The translations under genes and the position numbers were made by a program. A model generated the notes under the pieces. That model saw only the letters and a program-made list of their open reading frames with translations, made no database searches and was not told where the DNA came from. Below are positions 13,724 to 22,710 of a stretch of 64,000 nucleotides of DNA, one piece after another. Position 1 is the first letter of the stretch, and each line of letters opens with the position of its first letter. This stretch comes from RUG12395 sp034178705 (GTDB lineage Bacteria; Bacillota; Clostridia; Oscillospirales; CAG-272), in NCBI GenBank assembly GCA_034178705.1, contig JAXFQY010000045.1, positions 1 to 64,000 on the forward strand, in the 5' to 3' direction.

Positions 13724-15910
13724 ATGAAAAAGTTTATTATAATTGTTTCCGTAATCGTTGCGGTGATCATCCTTGCCGACACCGCTTTCTACCGGTGGGG
13801 CGTCTATCTTGATTTTCAGCCGAACAAGCCGGTCACGACCTTTGTTAAGACCGATGAGGATCAGCTCTATATCAACCGAGGAAACGGCTATGAGCCTTTT
13901 GAAATCAAAGGCGTCAATCTCGGCTCCGGAGAACCGGGGGAATGGTCTACGGATTTTGCCATTGACAAAAGCACTTATCTGCGCTGGTTCCGTTACATAC
14001 AGGAAATGGGAGCCAATACAATCCGCGTTTATACCGTACAGGCGGATGATTTCTATAACGCCTTTTACGAATACAACAAGGATAACCCCGATCCTCTTTG
14101 GCTGATACACGGTGTCTGGGTAAATGATTACATCCAGAACTCTCGCCGCGACGCTTACGACAGTGATTTCTACGACGCTTTTCTGGAGCACTGCAAAACC
14201 GCGGTGGATGTAATCCACGGGAACAAAAAGATCTCCAACGGTCGCGCGGCATCCCAAGGTTCCGGAACCTACAACAAAGATATTTCCGCCTGGGTAATCG
14301 GCTATATTCTGGGAGTTGAATGGGAAGATGTCACCGTTGCCTACACCGATGAAAAATTCAAGGAAAAAAACGGCTATAACTCTTATGAGGGAGAGTACAT
14401 GTACACAACGCAGGAAGCCTCCCCTTTCGAAGCCATGCTTGCCCGTGTAGGGGATAAGGTTATTGCCTATGAATCCAAGCGCTATAAGCAGCAGCGGCTG
14501 GTTGCCTTCTCCAATTGGCCGACAACAGACCCTTTTGAATACCCCGATAATATCGAGAAGTTCTTTATGAAGTGTGCCGCGGTTGATGTCGAGCATATCC
14601 AAACCACAGAGGCTTTTTTATCCGGGCAATTTGCATCTTACCATGTATATCCCTATTATCCGGACTATCTGAACTACATAGAAGATTGGACTTTCTTCGG
14701 AATTACCGACCTATCAGAGTTTCTGACCGAGGACGGAAAGATAAACACCTACCGCGCTTATCTCTCTCTGCTTACCGCACATCATACCATGCCCGTCGTC
14801 ATTTCGGAATTCGGTGTCTCAACCGGCAGAGGAATGGCACAGAAGGATCAGAACACCGGGCGCAATCAGGGAAACATGTCCGAAACCGAACAGGGGCAGG
14901 CACTGATCGACTGCTATGCCGATATCAAAGCGGTCGGCTGTGCAGGCTGCTGTGTCTTTTCCTGGCAGGATGAGTGGTTCAAGCGCACCTGGAACACGAT
15001 GTATGCCGTGGATCTGACCCGAACTCCTTACTGGTCGGATTATCAGACAAACGAACAGTATTTCGGGCTCCTCTCGTTTGACCCCGGAAAGGAAACCAGC
15101 ATCTGTTATGTCGACGGGAATGTCTCGGAATGGTCGGACGACGATCTTGTCTGGCAGAGCGATAACTGCAGTCTTTCGATGAAATATGATGAAAAATTCC
15201 TATACTTTCTGATCCGCAAAGACGGACTTGATTTTGAAAAAGAAACGCTCTATCTTCCGATTGATACCACAACAAAAAGCGGCAGCAGCTATTGTCGGAA
15301 CTATGATCTGCTGTTTGACCGAGCCGTGGATTTTCTGCTGGTAATCGACGGTTCGGATAACAGCCGTCTGCAGGTGCAGGAACGTTATGAAAGTCTGCGC
15401 TCCACTTACTCGCAAAACGTATGGGCATTTGATACCTATATCCAAGGTCATATCCCCGACATTGATTCTCCGTTGTTTGTCAACATTGATATGATTCTGC
15501 AAACAGCAACACCGCTGCTCTACCTGGACAACACTGCACCCGCCGAGGTATACGAAACCGGCAAGCTTACCTACGGGAATGCCAATCCCGACAGCAGTGA
15601 CTATAATTCTCTTGCGGACTTTATTTGCAGCGGCAACTATATTGAAGTCAAGCTTCCTTGGCAGCTGCTCAACTTCTCGGACCCGTCCAGAATGATGATT
15701 CATGACGACTATTACAGCGGAAATTACGGCGTGGAATTCATCTCCCTTGACGAAATGTATGTCGGTCTTTCCTGCGGCAAGGAGAACGGGAGGATCTCGC
15801 TTTCCGCCGTGCCGCTGAAGGGATGGGGAAACCGGGTTCGCTATCATGAACGGCTGAAGCCCTCTTACTACATACTGCAAAGCGTCTGGAGTCAACCAAG
15901 TGAAAATTGA
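13724..15910 (+). CDS. Membrane-anchored glycoside hydrolase (clan A-like) with CBM9-like domain
   Basis: A 728-residue protein with an N-terminal membrane anchor (3-22). Residues about 45-440 look like a TIM-barrel hydrolase of the GH2/GH5 type: FEIKGVNLGSGEPGEW (59-74), MGANTIRVYTV, IGYILGVEWED (Glu199, possible acid/base), YHVYPYYP, and VVISEFGVS (Glu362, likely nucleophile). The C-terminal part from about 463 (VDGNVSEWSDDDLV, then LSMKYDEKFLYFLI) resembles CBM9-like/DOMON sugar-binding domains. Such enzymes trim or release nascent polysaccharide, as BcsZ does for cellulose. The exact GH family was not determined. It overlaps the next gene by 11 bases, which supports one operon. Confidence 0.78.
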   Translation: MKKFIIIVSVIVAVIILADTAFYRWGVYLDFQPNKPVTTFVKTDEDQLYINRGNGYEPFEIKGVNLGSGEPGEWSTDFAIDKSTYLRWFRYIQEMGANTIRVYTVQADDFYNAFYEYNKDNPDPLWLIHGVWVNDYIQNSRRDAYDSDFYDAFLEHCKTAVDVIHGNKKISNGRAASQGSGTYNKDISAWVIGYILGVEWEDVTVAYTDEKFKEKNGYNSYEGEYMYTTQEASPFEAMLARVGDKVIAYESKRYKQQRLVAFSNWPTTDPFEYPDNIEKFFMKCAAVDVEHIQTTEAFLSGQFASYHVYPYYPDYLNYIEDWTFFGITDLSEFLTEDGKINTYRAYLSLLTAHHTMPVVISEFGVSTGRGMAQKDQNTGRNQGNMSETEQGQALIDCYADIKAVGCAGCCVFSWQDEWFKRTWNTMYAVDLTRTPYWSDYQTNEQYFGLLSFDPGKETSICYVDGNVSEWSDDDLVWQSDNCSLSMKYDEKFLYFLIRKDGLDFEKETLYLPIDTTTKSGSSYCRNYDLLFDRAVDFLLVIDGSDNSRLQVQERYESLRSTYSQNVWAFDTYIQGHIPDIDSPLFVNIDMILQTATPLLYLDNTAPAEVYETGKLTYGNANPDSSDYNSLADFICSGNYIEVKLPWQLLNFSDPSRMMIHDDYYSGNYGVEFISLDEMYVGLSCGKENGRISLSAVPLKGWGNRVRYHERLKPSYYILQSVWSQPSEN

Positions 15911-17033
15911 AACGCTGATTTATGCCTATCTGGCGATTTGCGCGGCCATGATTGTATTCAATCTCGTTTGTATTTTTATTTTCCGCCGCAGAGAGAAAAA
16001 AATAACCAAACGCAGCAAGGACTTTACCGAGAGAATCACAAATCAGATAAACTCCTGTGAATCCGATCCGGAAGCCGAACCGGACGCCTCCTTCCGAAAA
16101 TATCTTGCAAAAAAACTGCGGCATGTCAATCATCTTATGGCGTTTGATGAAGCGCTGGATGCACTTTATGCCGAAAATCCGGAGGTCATTAAGCGGTTTT
16201 TGGAATCTCTGACCCCGGTCTTTATCTACCTGACTCTTGAATATCGCAAGAAAAACGCGCTCAAGGCAGCATACTTTCCCTATATTATCAAAAAATACGG
16301 CGTCTTTCGCGGGAAAAACATCGCTGTCATTTCCGATATCATGCTGGATCTTGTAAAGGAACCCAGTCTTTACTGCCGGGAAAACGCCCTGCAGGTTCTT
16401 TACTCCATCGGCAACAGCGAAGGTGTTCTCAGCGCGCTGGCGATTCTGGACAGCGGAACCCGCTATCACCATCACAAGCTGATCACCGACGGACTGCTGA
16501 ACTTTGCTGGAGACTCAGAGAAGCTCGGAGAGCTTCTCTGGCAAAAGCTCTCCGATTTCTCGGTTCCCATGCGTGTTGCCATTCTGAACTATTTCCGTTT
16601 TTCCTCTTCCCGTCACTGCGCGGCGATGCTGCGTCTTATGACCGAACCGCAGCAGAACGATGAGGTTTGTTACAGCTGCATCCGCTATTTCGGGAAATAT
16701 CCATACGAACCTGCCTTCCCGTATCTGCTGGATTATGTCGGGAATGAGGATTCGGAAAACTGGGAATATGCAGCGATTGCTGCCTCGGCGCTGGCTCTCT
16801 ATCCCTCGAAAAAAACCGAAGAGCTGCTGATCGAAAAACTCTCCAGCCCTAACTGGTATGTACGGTTCAATGCGGCAAAAAGTCTGGAGCTGCTTGGACT
16901 GGACTATACGCAGCTCATCGATGTATTTGAGGGAGAGGACAGGTATGCCGGAGAAATGATGCGCTACCGATTTGATCGAAAAAAACTGCGAGAGGAGGAA
17001 AAAATGCACTCCCATGAATCCATCCCTGTTTGA
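15900..17033 (+). CDS. HEAT-repeat membrane protein
   Basis: A 377-residue protein: one N-terminal membrane segment (6-27), a basic stretch (RRREKKITKRSK), then an all-helical body with HEAT-like repeats, clearest at the end (WEYAAIAASALALYPSKKTE and WYVRFNAAKSLELLGL). HEAT repeats bind partner proteins, so a cytoplasmic scaffold role beside the glycosyltransferase is reasonable. The GTG start at 15900 overlaps the hydrolase gene by 11 bases and is preceded by GGAG. It overlaps the glycosyltransferase gene by 20 bases. I recall similar HEAT genes next to family 2 glycosyltransferases in other Clostridia, but no function has been assigned that I can state. Confidence 0.75.
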   Translation: MKIETLIYAYLAICAAMIVFNLVCIFIFRRREKKITKRSKDFTERITNQINSCESDPEAEPDASFRKYLAKKLRHVNHLMAFDEALDALYAENPEVIKRFLESLTPVFIYLTLEYRKKNALKAAYFPYIIKKYGVFRGKNIAVISDIMLDLVKEPSLYCRENALQVLYSIGNSEGVLSALAILDSGTRYHHHKLITDGLLNFAGDSEKLGELLWQKLSDFSVPMRVAILNYFRFSSSRHCAAMLRLMTEPQQNDEVCYSCIRYFGKYPYEPAFPYLLDYVGNEDSENWEYAAIAASALALYPSKKTEELLIEKLSSPNWYVRFNAAKSLELLGLDYTQLIDVFEGEDRYAGEMMRYRFDRKKLREEEKMHSHESIPV

Positions 17034-18429
17034 AATTGTAAAAGCCTTTCTGGACGGAGCCAACACGTTTTTTGTGATCTACCTGATCGGCTATTCCTCC
17101 TTTCTTTTTCTCGCGGTTGTAATCGGGTCCTCAGAGCTTTATAAAAAGCGTCAACAGGAACAGCTGAAAAACACGCTCTTACAGGATTACTTTATTCCCG
17201 TCAGCATTATTGTCCCTGCCTATAACGAAGAGGTTACGGTTGTCGAAACCGTGCAGTCATTACTCGCACTTGACTATACTTTGTATGAAATTGTTGTAGT
17301 GGATGACGGTTCCAAGGATACAACCTCTCAAAAACTGATTGAAGCCTTTCATATGCACCCCATCCGCAGACCGATCCGGAAACTGCTCTCCTGTCAACCG
17401 GAGGAATTTGTATATGAATCCGCGGAGCAAAAGGTTCCCCTGACCCTGATCCGGAAAAAGAACGGAGGAAAAGCAGACTCCCTCAACATGGGTATCAATG
17501 CCTGTCAGTACCCCTATTTCATCTGTATGGATGCCGATTCGGTTCTGCAATATGACTCTTTAAGCAAAATTGTGCACCCAATCATTGAACAAGAAAATAT
17601 TGTCGCCGTCGGCGGCGCGGTCCGCCCTTCCAACAGCGTTGAGCTGGAAAACGGCAGAGTCGTGAATTACCGGCTTCCCAAAAACCTTCTCGCCTGTATG
17701 CAGGTACTGGAATATGACCGGTCTTTCCTTGCTTCCCGCATTCTCTTCGATAAATTCAACGGGTCCCTTATTATTTCCGGCGCATTCGGCTTATTCAAGA
17801 AGGAGACGGTGATTGCGGCAGGCGGTTATGACCCTTCAACCATGGGGGAGGATATGGAGCTTGTTGTTAAGCTTCATGAATACTGTGTTGCCAATGATAT
17901 TCCCTATTCGATCCGTTACGCGCCCGACGCGATCTGCTGGTCACAGGTGCCCGAACGTCTTCGGGATCTTTGCAAGCAACGCAAACGGTGGCATCTCGGT
18001 CTGTTTCAGAGCATGTGGAAACATAAAAAAATTCTCGGGAACCCGAAATTCGGTGCGGTGGGCTTTATATCCTATATTTATTTTCTGCTTTATGAGCTGC
18101 TCTCCCCCTTCATCGAGCTTTTCGGAATCTTTACCATGGTTGTCGCTTTTGCGGCGGATCTGATCAATGTTCCGTTTATGCTGTTGTTTTTCTTAACCTA
18201 CGCTGTATTCGGCTGCGTTCTGACCCTTACCGCTTTTTTTGCGCGAATACAGACAATTGATTTGAAAGTTTCCTTTAAGGATGCTCTGAAAGCAATTCTC
18301 CTTTGCTTTTTTGAAATATCCTGTCTTCGGTTCATTATGGCAGCGGTAAGAGCCACCGCTTTTATCGGATACAAGAAGAAAAAACTGAATTGGGGCAGAA
18401 TTGAACGAAAAAAAATCAATTTGAAATAA
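17014..18429 (+). CDS. Processive-type family 2 glycosyltransferase, membrane bound
   Basis: A 471-residue GT2 enzyme related to cellulose, hyaluronan and poly-N-acetylglucosamine synthases. One membrane segment lies before the catalytic domain (16-38) and three to four after it (about 347-460). Motifs in order: VSIIVPAYNEE (63-73), VVVDDGS (94-100), the DXD motif MDADS (172-176), GEDMEL (278-283) as the catalytic acid region, and QRKRW (322-326) matching the (Q/R)xxRW motif of processive synthases. No PilZ domain was seen, so c-di-GMP control acts upstream through the riboswitch. ATG at 17014 chosen over a TTG at 16972; it lies 17 bases after GAGGAGG, a long spacing. This is the probable polymerase of the operon; the sugar used is unknown. 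Confidence 0.88.
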   Translation: MNPSLFEIVKAFLDGANTFFVIYLIGYSSFLFLAVVIGSSELYKKRQQEQLKNTLLQDYFIPVSIIVPAYNEEVTVVETVQSLLALDYTLYEIVVVDDGSKDTTSQKLIEAFHMHPIRRPIRKLLSCQPEEFVYESAEQKVPLTLIRKKNGGKADSLNMGINACQYPYFICMDADSVLQYDSLSKIVHPIIEQENIVAVGGAVRPSNSVELENGRVVNYRLPKNLLACMQVLEYDRSFLASRILFDKFNGSLIISGAFGLFKKETVIAAGGYDPSTMGEDMELVVKLHEYCVANDIPYSIRYAPDAICWSQVPERLRDLCKQRKRWHLGLFQSMWKHKKILGNPKFGAVGFISYIYFLLYELLSPFIELFGIFTMVVAFAADLINVPFMLLFFLTYAVFGCVLTLTAFFARIQTIDLKVSFKDALKAILLCFFEISCLRFIMAAVRATAFIGYKKKKLNWGRIERKKINLK

Positions 18430-18439
18430 GGAGTCTAAA

Positions 18440-18913
18440 ATGGAAAAACCAACCTTGAAAAGTGCCTTCTTCGGATATTCCAAGACCAGTGTCTGCGAAT
18501 ACATTGCCCGTATCAGCGAGGAATTCAGCAAAAAACTGATGGAGGTGAATGCGGACCACAAAAAAGAGCGGGAAGAGCTTAACGCAAGAATTGCCACGTT
18601 GGAGCAGGAGCTTGCTGAATACAGACGCGCTCATGCGAACATATCCGCTACCCTTCTGGAAGCACAGGAGCATGCGGAAGAATTAAAAACGCAGGCAGAA
18701 GCGGAGAACCAAAGATTGCGCGCAGAAAATGCAGAACGGAATGCCGCGCAGCAAAAAAGAATGGAAGCCTATAAAGCAGAAGTCAATGAACTCCGAATTG
18801 GACTCTCCCTCTTTGCGGAGGAAACGGATCTGAAGCTGCAAACCCATCTGAACAAAATGGAGGAAATTCGAAGCAAATATGCGCCGGAAGAAGAAGGAGA
18901 AGAAGACTTATGA
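18440..18913 (+). CDS. DivIVA-like coiled-coil protein
   Basis: A 157-residue, highly charged protein. The N-terminus (AFFGYSKTSVCEYIARISEEF, residues 9-29) resembles the membrane-binding start of DivIVA/GpsB proteins (F-x-GY-x3-V-x2-Y), and residues 35-150 form a long coiled coil. DivIVA proteins mark poles or septa and recruit partners, so it may place the synthase in the cell. ATG follows AAGGAG at good spacing. The stop codon overlaps the next ATG by four bases (ATGA), coupling it to the GGDEF-EAL gene. Whether it is a true DivIVA homologue or only a similar coiled coil cannot be decided here. Confidence 0.7.
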   Translation: MEKPTLKSAFFGYSKTSVCEYIARISEEFSKKLMEVNADHKKEREELNARIATLEQELAEYRRAHANISATLLEAQEHAEELKTQAEAENQRLRAENAERNAAQQKRMEAYKAEVNELRIGLSLFAEETDLKLQTHLNKMEEIRSKYAPEEEGEEDL

Positions 18914-20835
18914 AAAGGCGTCTGTCTGCAGCCGCCCTTACATGGATTCTCCTGCTTCTCTTTCCGGTTTGCATATCAGCCCAGGTGAACACCGTTAAAG
19001 AGCCCACCGCAGGCAACAGCATTTATATTGCCGGGAATCCGGATCTGTATCCGTTTGAATACTATGATTCCTCATCGAAACGCTACCTTGGGATACTTCC
19101 GGAGCTGTATACACGCCTTTCCGAGGAAACGGGAATTACTTTTTCCTACATCAGCGCCGGGAAAGAGAACCGGCAGCAGCAAATCGCAAAGAACAATCAG
19201 GCTGAGCTGATTTCAGCACATTTGGCGGGAGAAATTGAGAATCTGCGCGAGGACTACCCTCTTCTTTCCTTTACTTCGGACGGAAAAGAACAAACCGTGT
19301 GTATCGGATTTACCGGAATTGCATCCCAGCAACTTATAGACCGGTTGCTGGAAGAGCTTGAAAGGATTGACAACAGCGTTCTTCTTTCAATAACCCTTGC
19401 CCAAACGGCCTCCTTCCGATCGGAGTTTCCCATTCATCTTCTGGTTGCGCTTTGTCTCCTTCTTGCCCTTGCCGTTGCGGTTCTCACGATTCTTTTGATT
19501 CAAAAACGGAGAGCGGAAGGCAGGCGCCGCAGGGATCAGCTGATCGATCCCCTGACCGGTATCGGAAATGAGGAATACTACCGATACAGCTTTGATCATT
19601 ATCTGTCCCCCGCTTCGCGGAGTCTCTATTATGTAGCTTATATTTCTCTCGAAATACGGCGAATTGAAGAATACGTAGGCTCTGCGGAAGCCGAGGAGCT
19701 ACAGCGATACACAGCGGACATTCTCTCCTCTTCCGCATCAGACTACGACTTTACCGCCCGTATTACCGACGGTGTGTTTGCCTATACCTTCCAATGTCCG
19801 AGCCGAGAACAAGCCGAAATCCGAATCAGCGAGCTGTTGAAGCGCCTGAACGAAGGGGAAAAAACACTCCTGGAGGAATACCGCGAACAGTTCCGTGCAG
19901 GCCTTTTCAGCCTTGAAACTGCAAACACGCCCTGTGAAACGGCATTGAATCATGCCAGACAGGGATACCTTTATGCCGTGCAGAACAAAATGTCCTACTG
20001 TTTCAGCGATGACCGTATTCTGAACCGAGAAGCACAGAAAAAACGTCTGCAGAAAAAAATTTCCGACGCAGTGAGCAATCATGAGTTCAAGCTTTATCTG
20101 CAGTTTGTTGTAAAAAGTAAAACCGGGAAAATCTGCGGCGCTGAGGCGCTTTCCCGCTGGCAGAACCCTGAGGAAGGGCTGCTGACGCCGGATCGCTATA
20201 TCGAGACCATGCAGAACGCCGGAATTATTGACCGACTGGACTTTTATATTCTGGAGGAAGCCTGCCGTCAGTTGGAAGCCTGGAAAACAACCGACAAAAA
20301 AGAATTGTGGATTTCCTGTAATTTTACCCGAATCACGGTATCCTCCACCGATTTTTTACAGCGTTTTCGGGAGATCACGGAAAAATATCGGTTTGATCAC
20401 AGCAATCTGATTCTTGAGCTTACCGAGGATTCCCTCTCAGACAATCATACAGCAGCTTATCTGAATATTCTTGCCTGCAAAAAAGAAGGATATCGCATTG
20501 CCCTCGACGACTTTGGAAGCGGCTATACCTCATTCAGCGATCTTTGTGACTATCCGATTGATCTGATCAAAGTGGATCGCCACATTATAGCGAAAGCCAC
20601 AACCGAGCGAGGCAGCGTACTTCTCAACGGAATCTGCAAACTGGCACGCTATCTGGATGTGCTTGTTCTCTGCGAAGGGGTGGAAACCGCAGAAGAAAAT
20701 GCTGTCGTACAAACAGTGAACTGTGACTTCGTTCAGGGGTATTTTTATTCACGGAGCTATCCTCTCTATGAAGCATTGGAATACTGTTCCAAGCAATTGC
20801 ACGAGTACGAACGGGCAGACACGGAAAAAAAGTAA
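18910..20835 (+). CDS. Substrate-binding/degenerate GGDEF/EAL c-di-GMP phosphodiesterase
   Basis: A 641-residue membrane sensor. Signal peptide at 1-24; a short extracytoplasmic domain (35-170) resembling family 3 solute-binding proteins (PDLYPFEYYD, then GILPELYTRLSEETGITFSY); membrane helix at 176-198; a GGDEF domain (210-340) whose signature is TDGVF (286-290), so it should not make c-di-GMP; and an EAL domain (385-625). The EAL residues look intact: AEAL (Glu412), Asn471, Glu503 in ELTE, DDFGSG (Asp533-Asp534), Lys554, EGVE (Glu589) and Gln609. I predict c-di-GMP hydrolysis gated by an external ligand. As a member of the riboswitch operon it could form a negative feedback loop. Confidence 0.87.
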   Translation: MKRRLSAAALTWILLLLFPVCISAQVNTVKEPTAGNSIYIAGNPDLYPFEYYDSSSKRYLGILPELYTRLSEETGITFSYISAGKENRQQQIAKNNQAELISAHLAGEIENLREDYPLLSFTSDGKEQTVCIGFTGIASQQLIDRLLEELERIDNSVLLSITLAQTASFRSEFPIHLLVALCLLLALAVAVLTILLIQKRRAEGRRRRDQLIDPLTGIGNEEYYRYSFDHYLSPASRSLYYVAYISLEIRRIEEYVGSAEAEELQRYTADILSSSASDYDFTARITDGVFAYTFQCPSREQAEIRISELLKRLNEGEKTLLEEYREQFRAGLFSLETANTPCETALNHARQGYLYAVQNKMSYCFSDDRILNREAQKKRLQKKISDAVSNHEFKLYLQFVVKSKTGKICGAEALSRWQNPEEGLLTPDRYIETMQNAGIIDRLDFYILEEACRQLEAWKTTDKKELWISCNFTRITVSSTDFLQRFREITEKYRFDHSNLILELTEDSLSDNHTAAYLNILACKKEGYRIALDDFGSGYTSFSDLCDYPIDLIKVDRHIIAKATTERGSVLLNGICKLARYLDVLVLCEGVETAEENAVVQTVNCDFVQGYFYSRSYPLYEALEYCSKQLHEYERADTEKK

Positions 20836-20924
20836 GCGCAATAGTTTTTTGCCGTTAATAATTACTTTTCACAGATTCAGTGATATCATAATCATCCAAC
20901 AGAAATCGGAAGGGGGGAAGGATC

Positions 20925-22244
20925 ATGAACGCAAAGCACGGCAACATAATCAAAAGAACGGTTCTGACGGTTGTTCTTTTTCTTGCTGCCACGCTGATTC
21001 TTTCGGGAAGCATTCCGATTCTTCCTTCCTCCAAGCCCGTTCCCGAAAACAGCTTCCTCCCTGAAATTCTCCAGTACCTGACAGCAAATCTTTTTCCTAT
21101 TGTTTTCTTTATTGCTTCCTTGATTATCGGTTTTCTCCTTGTGATTTACGGTACCTTTGTGCGCCGCATTCCTGATTTTTCCGGTGTCGGCAACACCAAT
21201 ATTTTGCTCGGGCTGTTTGTTTTGGTTTCCGGAATATGGGTTCTGACGGATTCTCAGGCACTTGCTGTTTTTGCGGATAATCGCAGCGGTATCCTGAATA
21301 CAAGGATGATCTCCTTCGTTTCTCAGTTTTATGCTTCTCTCCATCATTTTCTTAGCCTTTCTTCAGCATATTATCCCGGTGGGGAAAACAACACAGATTT
21401 TCAGCACCGGTTTTCTCTTGAACCTTACCGTGTTTGTTCTGCTCTGTCCCTTTCAGCTTCCCGGAAAGTATTATCTGATCTTTCTCCTGATTCATCATGT
21501 GCAGATTTATGCGCTGATGATCATGGGAACTCTTTACTGTATACGAAACTACTGGCATACAAAGGACAAAGAAAAGCGGGAAAAAACTTATGTCATGCTT
21601 TTGTTCATGCTTTTCAGCGGAACAGCCTTGCTGTTTTTCCTTCTCGGGGAGCCGCATTGGTACGCCGTCATATTCAGTGCAGGATTTGTGATTCTGGTGT
21701 TGTATATGATCAGATTGGCAATCAAAAATATGCTGTCAACCTATAAAAAGGCCGTAAAATTCGAGCTCTACCAGTCCATGGCATATACGGATCTGCTTAC
21801 AGGGATCAAAAACCGTAACGCTTTTATCAACGATCAGGAACATCTGTGTCCGGATCAGAACACCTGCTGCATCATCCTGGATCTCAATGGGTTGAAGCAG
21901 ATCAATGACACGCGCGGGCATCTGCAAGACGATGAGCTGATTTGCAGAACAGCACAGGTGATACAGGATTTCTTCTCCTCTGTGGGGGGTGCTACCGCAT
22001 CGGCGGTGATGAGTTTGCGGTTATCTGCAAAAATGTCGAAAGCGCAACGATCGAAAGTGCAATATCGGAGATGAGGCGCCAAGTTGACTCTGCCAACGTC
22101 AAATCAGATCTGAAAATTGATCTTGCCTGCGGATATGCTTTCGGCGGAGAGGGCAACAAGACCGCAAAGGAGCTTTTCGCTGCCGCGGATAAGGAAATGT
22201 ATCGGAATAAATGTCAAACGGAAACGACTCTGGCACAGCAATAG
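20925..22244 (+). pseudogene. Membrane diguanylate cyclase (GGDEF) gene with two compensating frameshifts
   Basis: Three pieces in two frames together make one normal membrane GGDEF protein of about 439 residues. The first piece (20925-21329) has two to three membrane segments. The second (21331-21989) has further membrane segments and the first half of GGDEF (YTDLLTGIKNRNAF, LDLNGLKQINDTRGH). The third (21990-22244) has CYRIGGDEFAVI and the C-terminus. Removing one T from the T4 run (21327-21330) and adding one G to the G6 run (21984-21989) restores the frame throughout. As read, translation ends at 21746 or lacks the active site. Sequencing or assembly error, a genuinely broken gene, or phase variation are all possible. 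GGATC-rich leader AAGGGGGGAAGG precedes the ATG. No RxxD inhibitory site seen. Confidence 0.8.
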
Positions 22245-22267
22245 CGCAGTGTCCGTAAAACGACTTC

Positions 22268-22302
22268 GCATCCGTATCCTTCGTGGATATGGATGCTTTC
22301 TT
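22268..22302 (+). terminator. Intrinsic terminator ending the c-di-GMP operon
   Basis: Stem GCATCCGTATCC / GGATATGGATGC (12 pairs, one G-U) with loop TTCGT, then TTTCTTTT. It closes the plus-strand run that starts at 9149. Confidence 0.8.
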
Positions 22303-22616
22303 TTGACCGAAAGGCAAGGCGCTCAATCGTGCCGCGCCGCAAAAGCGGTGGGGGTGCCTTTCCGCGATACTCTTTGGCGGTTTGTGCTTTTCCCGTGCAA
22401 ACGGCTCGGCTCATTTTTTCGGCGCGAAGCGGTTAAAGAGGTTTCGGTTTTGCCTTTTCGTGATCTCCTTTTGGGGAGATGAGTATAAAAAATCCGTCCA
22501 CTTTTGCTCAAGCTACTGATAATTCCCTTTTTAAACAGAAGCCCGGAAGCATCGGGGCTTCCGGAAAAACACAGGACTCCCAAGGGCGCGCACCTGCGAC
22601 AAAAGAAAGCTAAAAA
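22303..22616. other. Intergenic spacer, no recognised gene
   Basis: Between convergent transcription units. Only short overlapping reading frames without ribosome-binding sites are present, and a small hairpin around GATCTCC/GGGAGAT near 22464-22482. No RNA gene was recognised. Confidence 0.4.
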
Positions 22617-22664
22617 ATATCCCCTTCTCCTCAAAGCTCCGCAGACTGAGGAGAAGGGGATATT
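22617..22664 (-). terminator. Intrinsic terminator of the second diguanylate cyclase gene
   Basis: An 18-base-pair perfect stem (ATATCCCCTTCTCCTCA and complement) around a 13-base loop. On the minus strand it is followed by six Ts, downstream of the gene at 22711-24324. Confidence 0.85.
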
Positions 22665-22710
22665 CTCAGAATCAAATCCAATGATCAATCAGTTTCCATA
22701 CCGCCCAAAT

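Noticed and set aside
16972..17013. TTG start for the glycosyltransferase
   Set aside because: It would add 14 residues before the membrane segment without a ribosome-binding site; the ATG at 17014 is preferred despite its long spacing.
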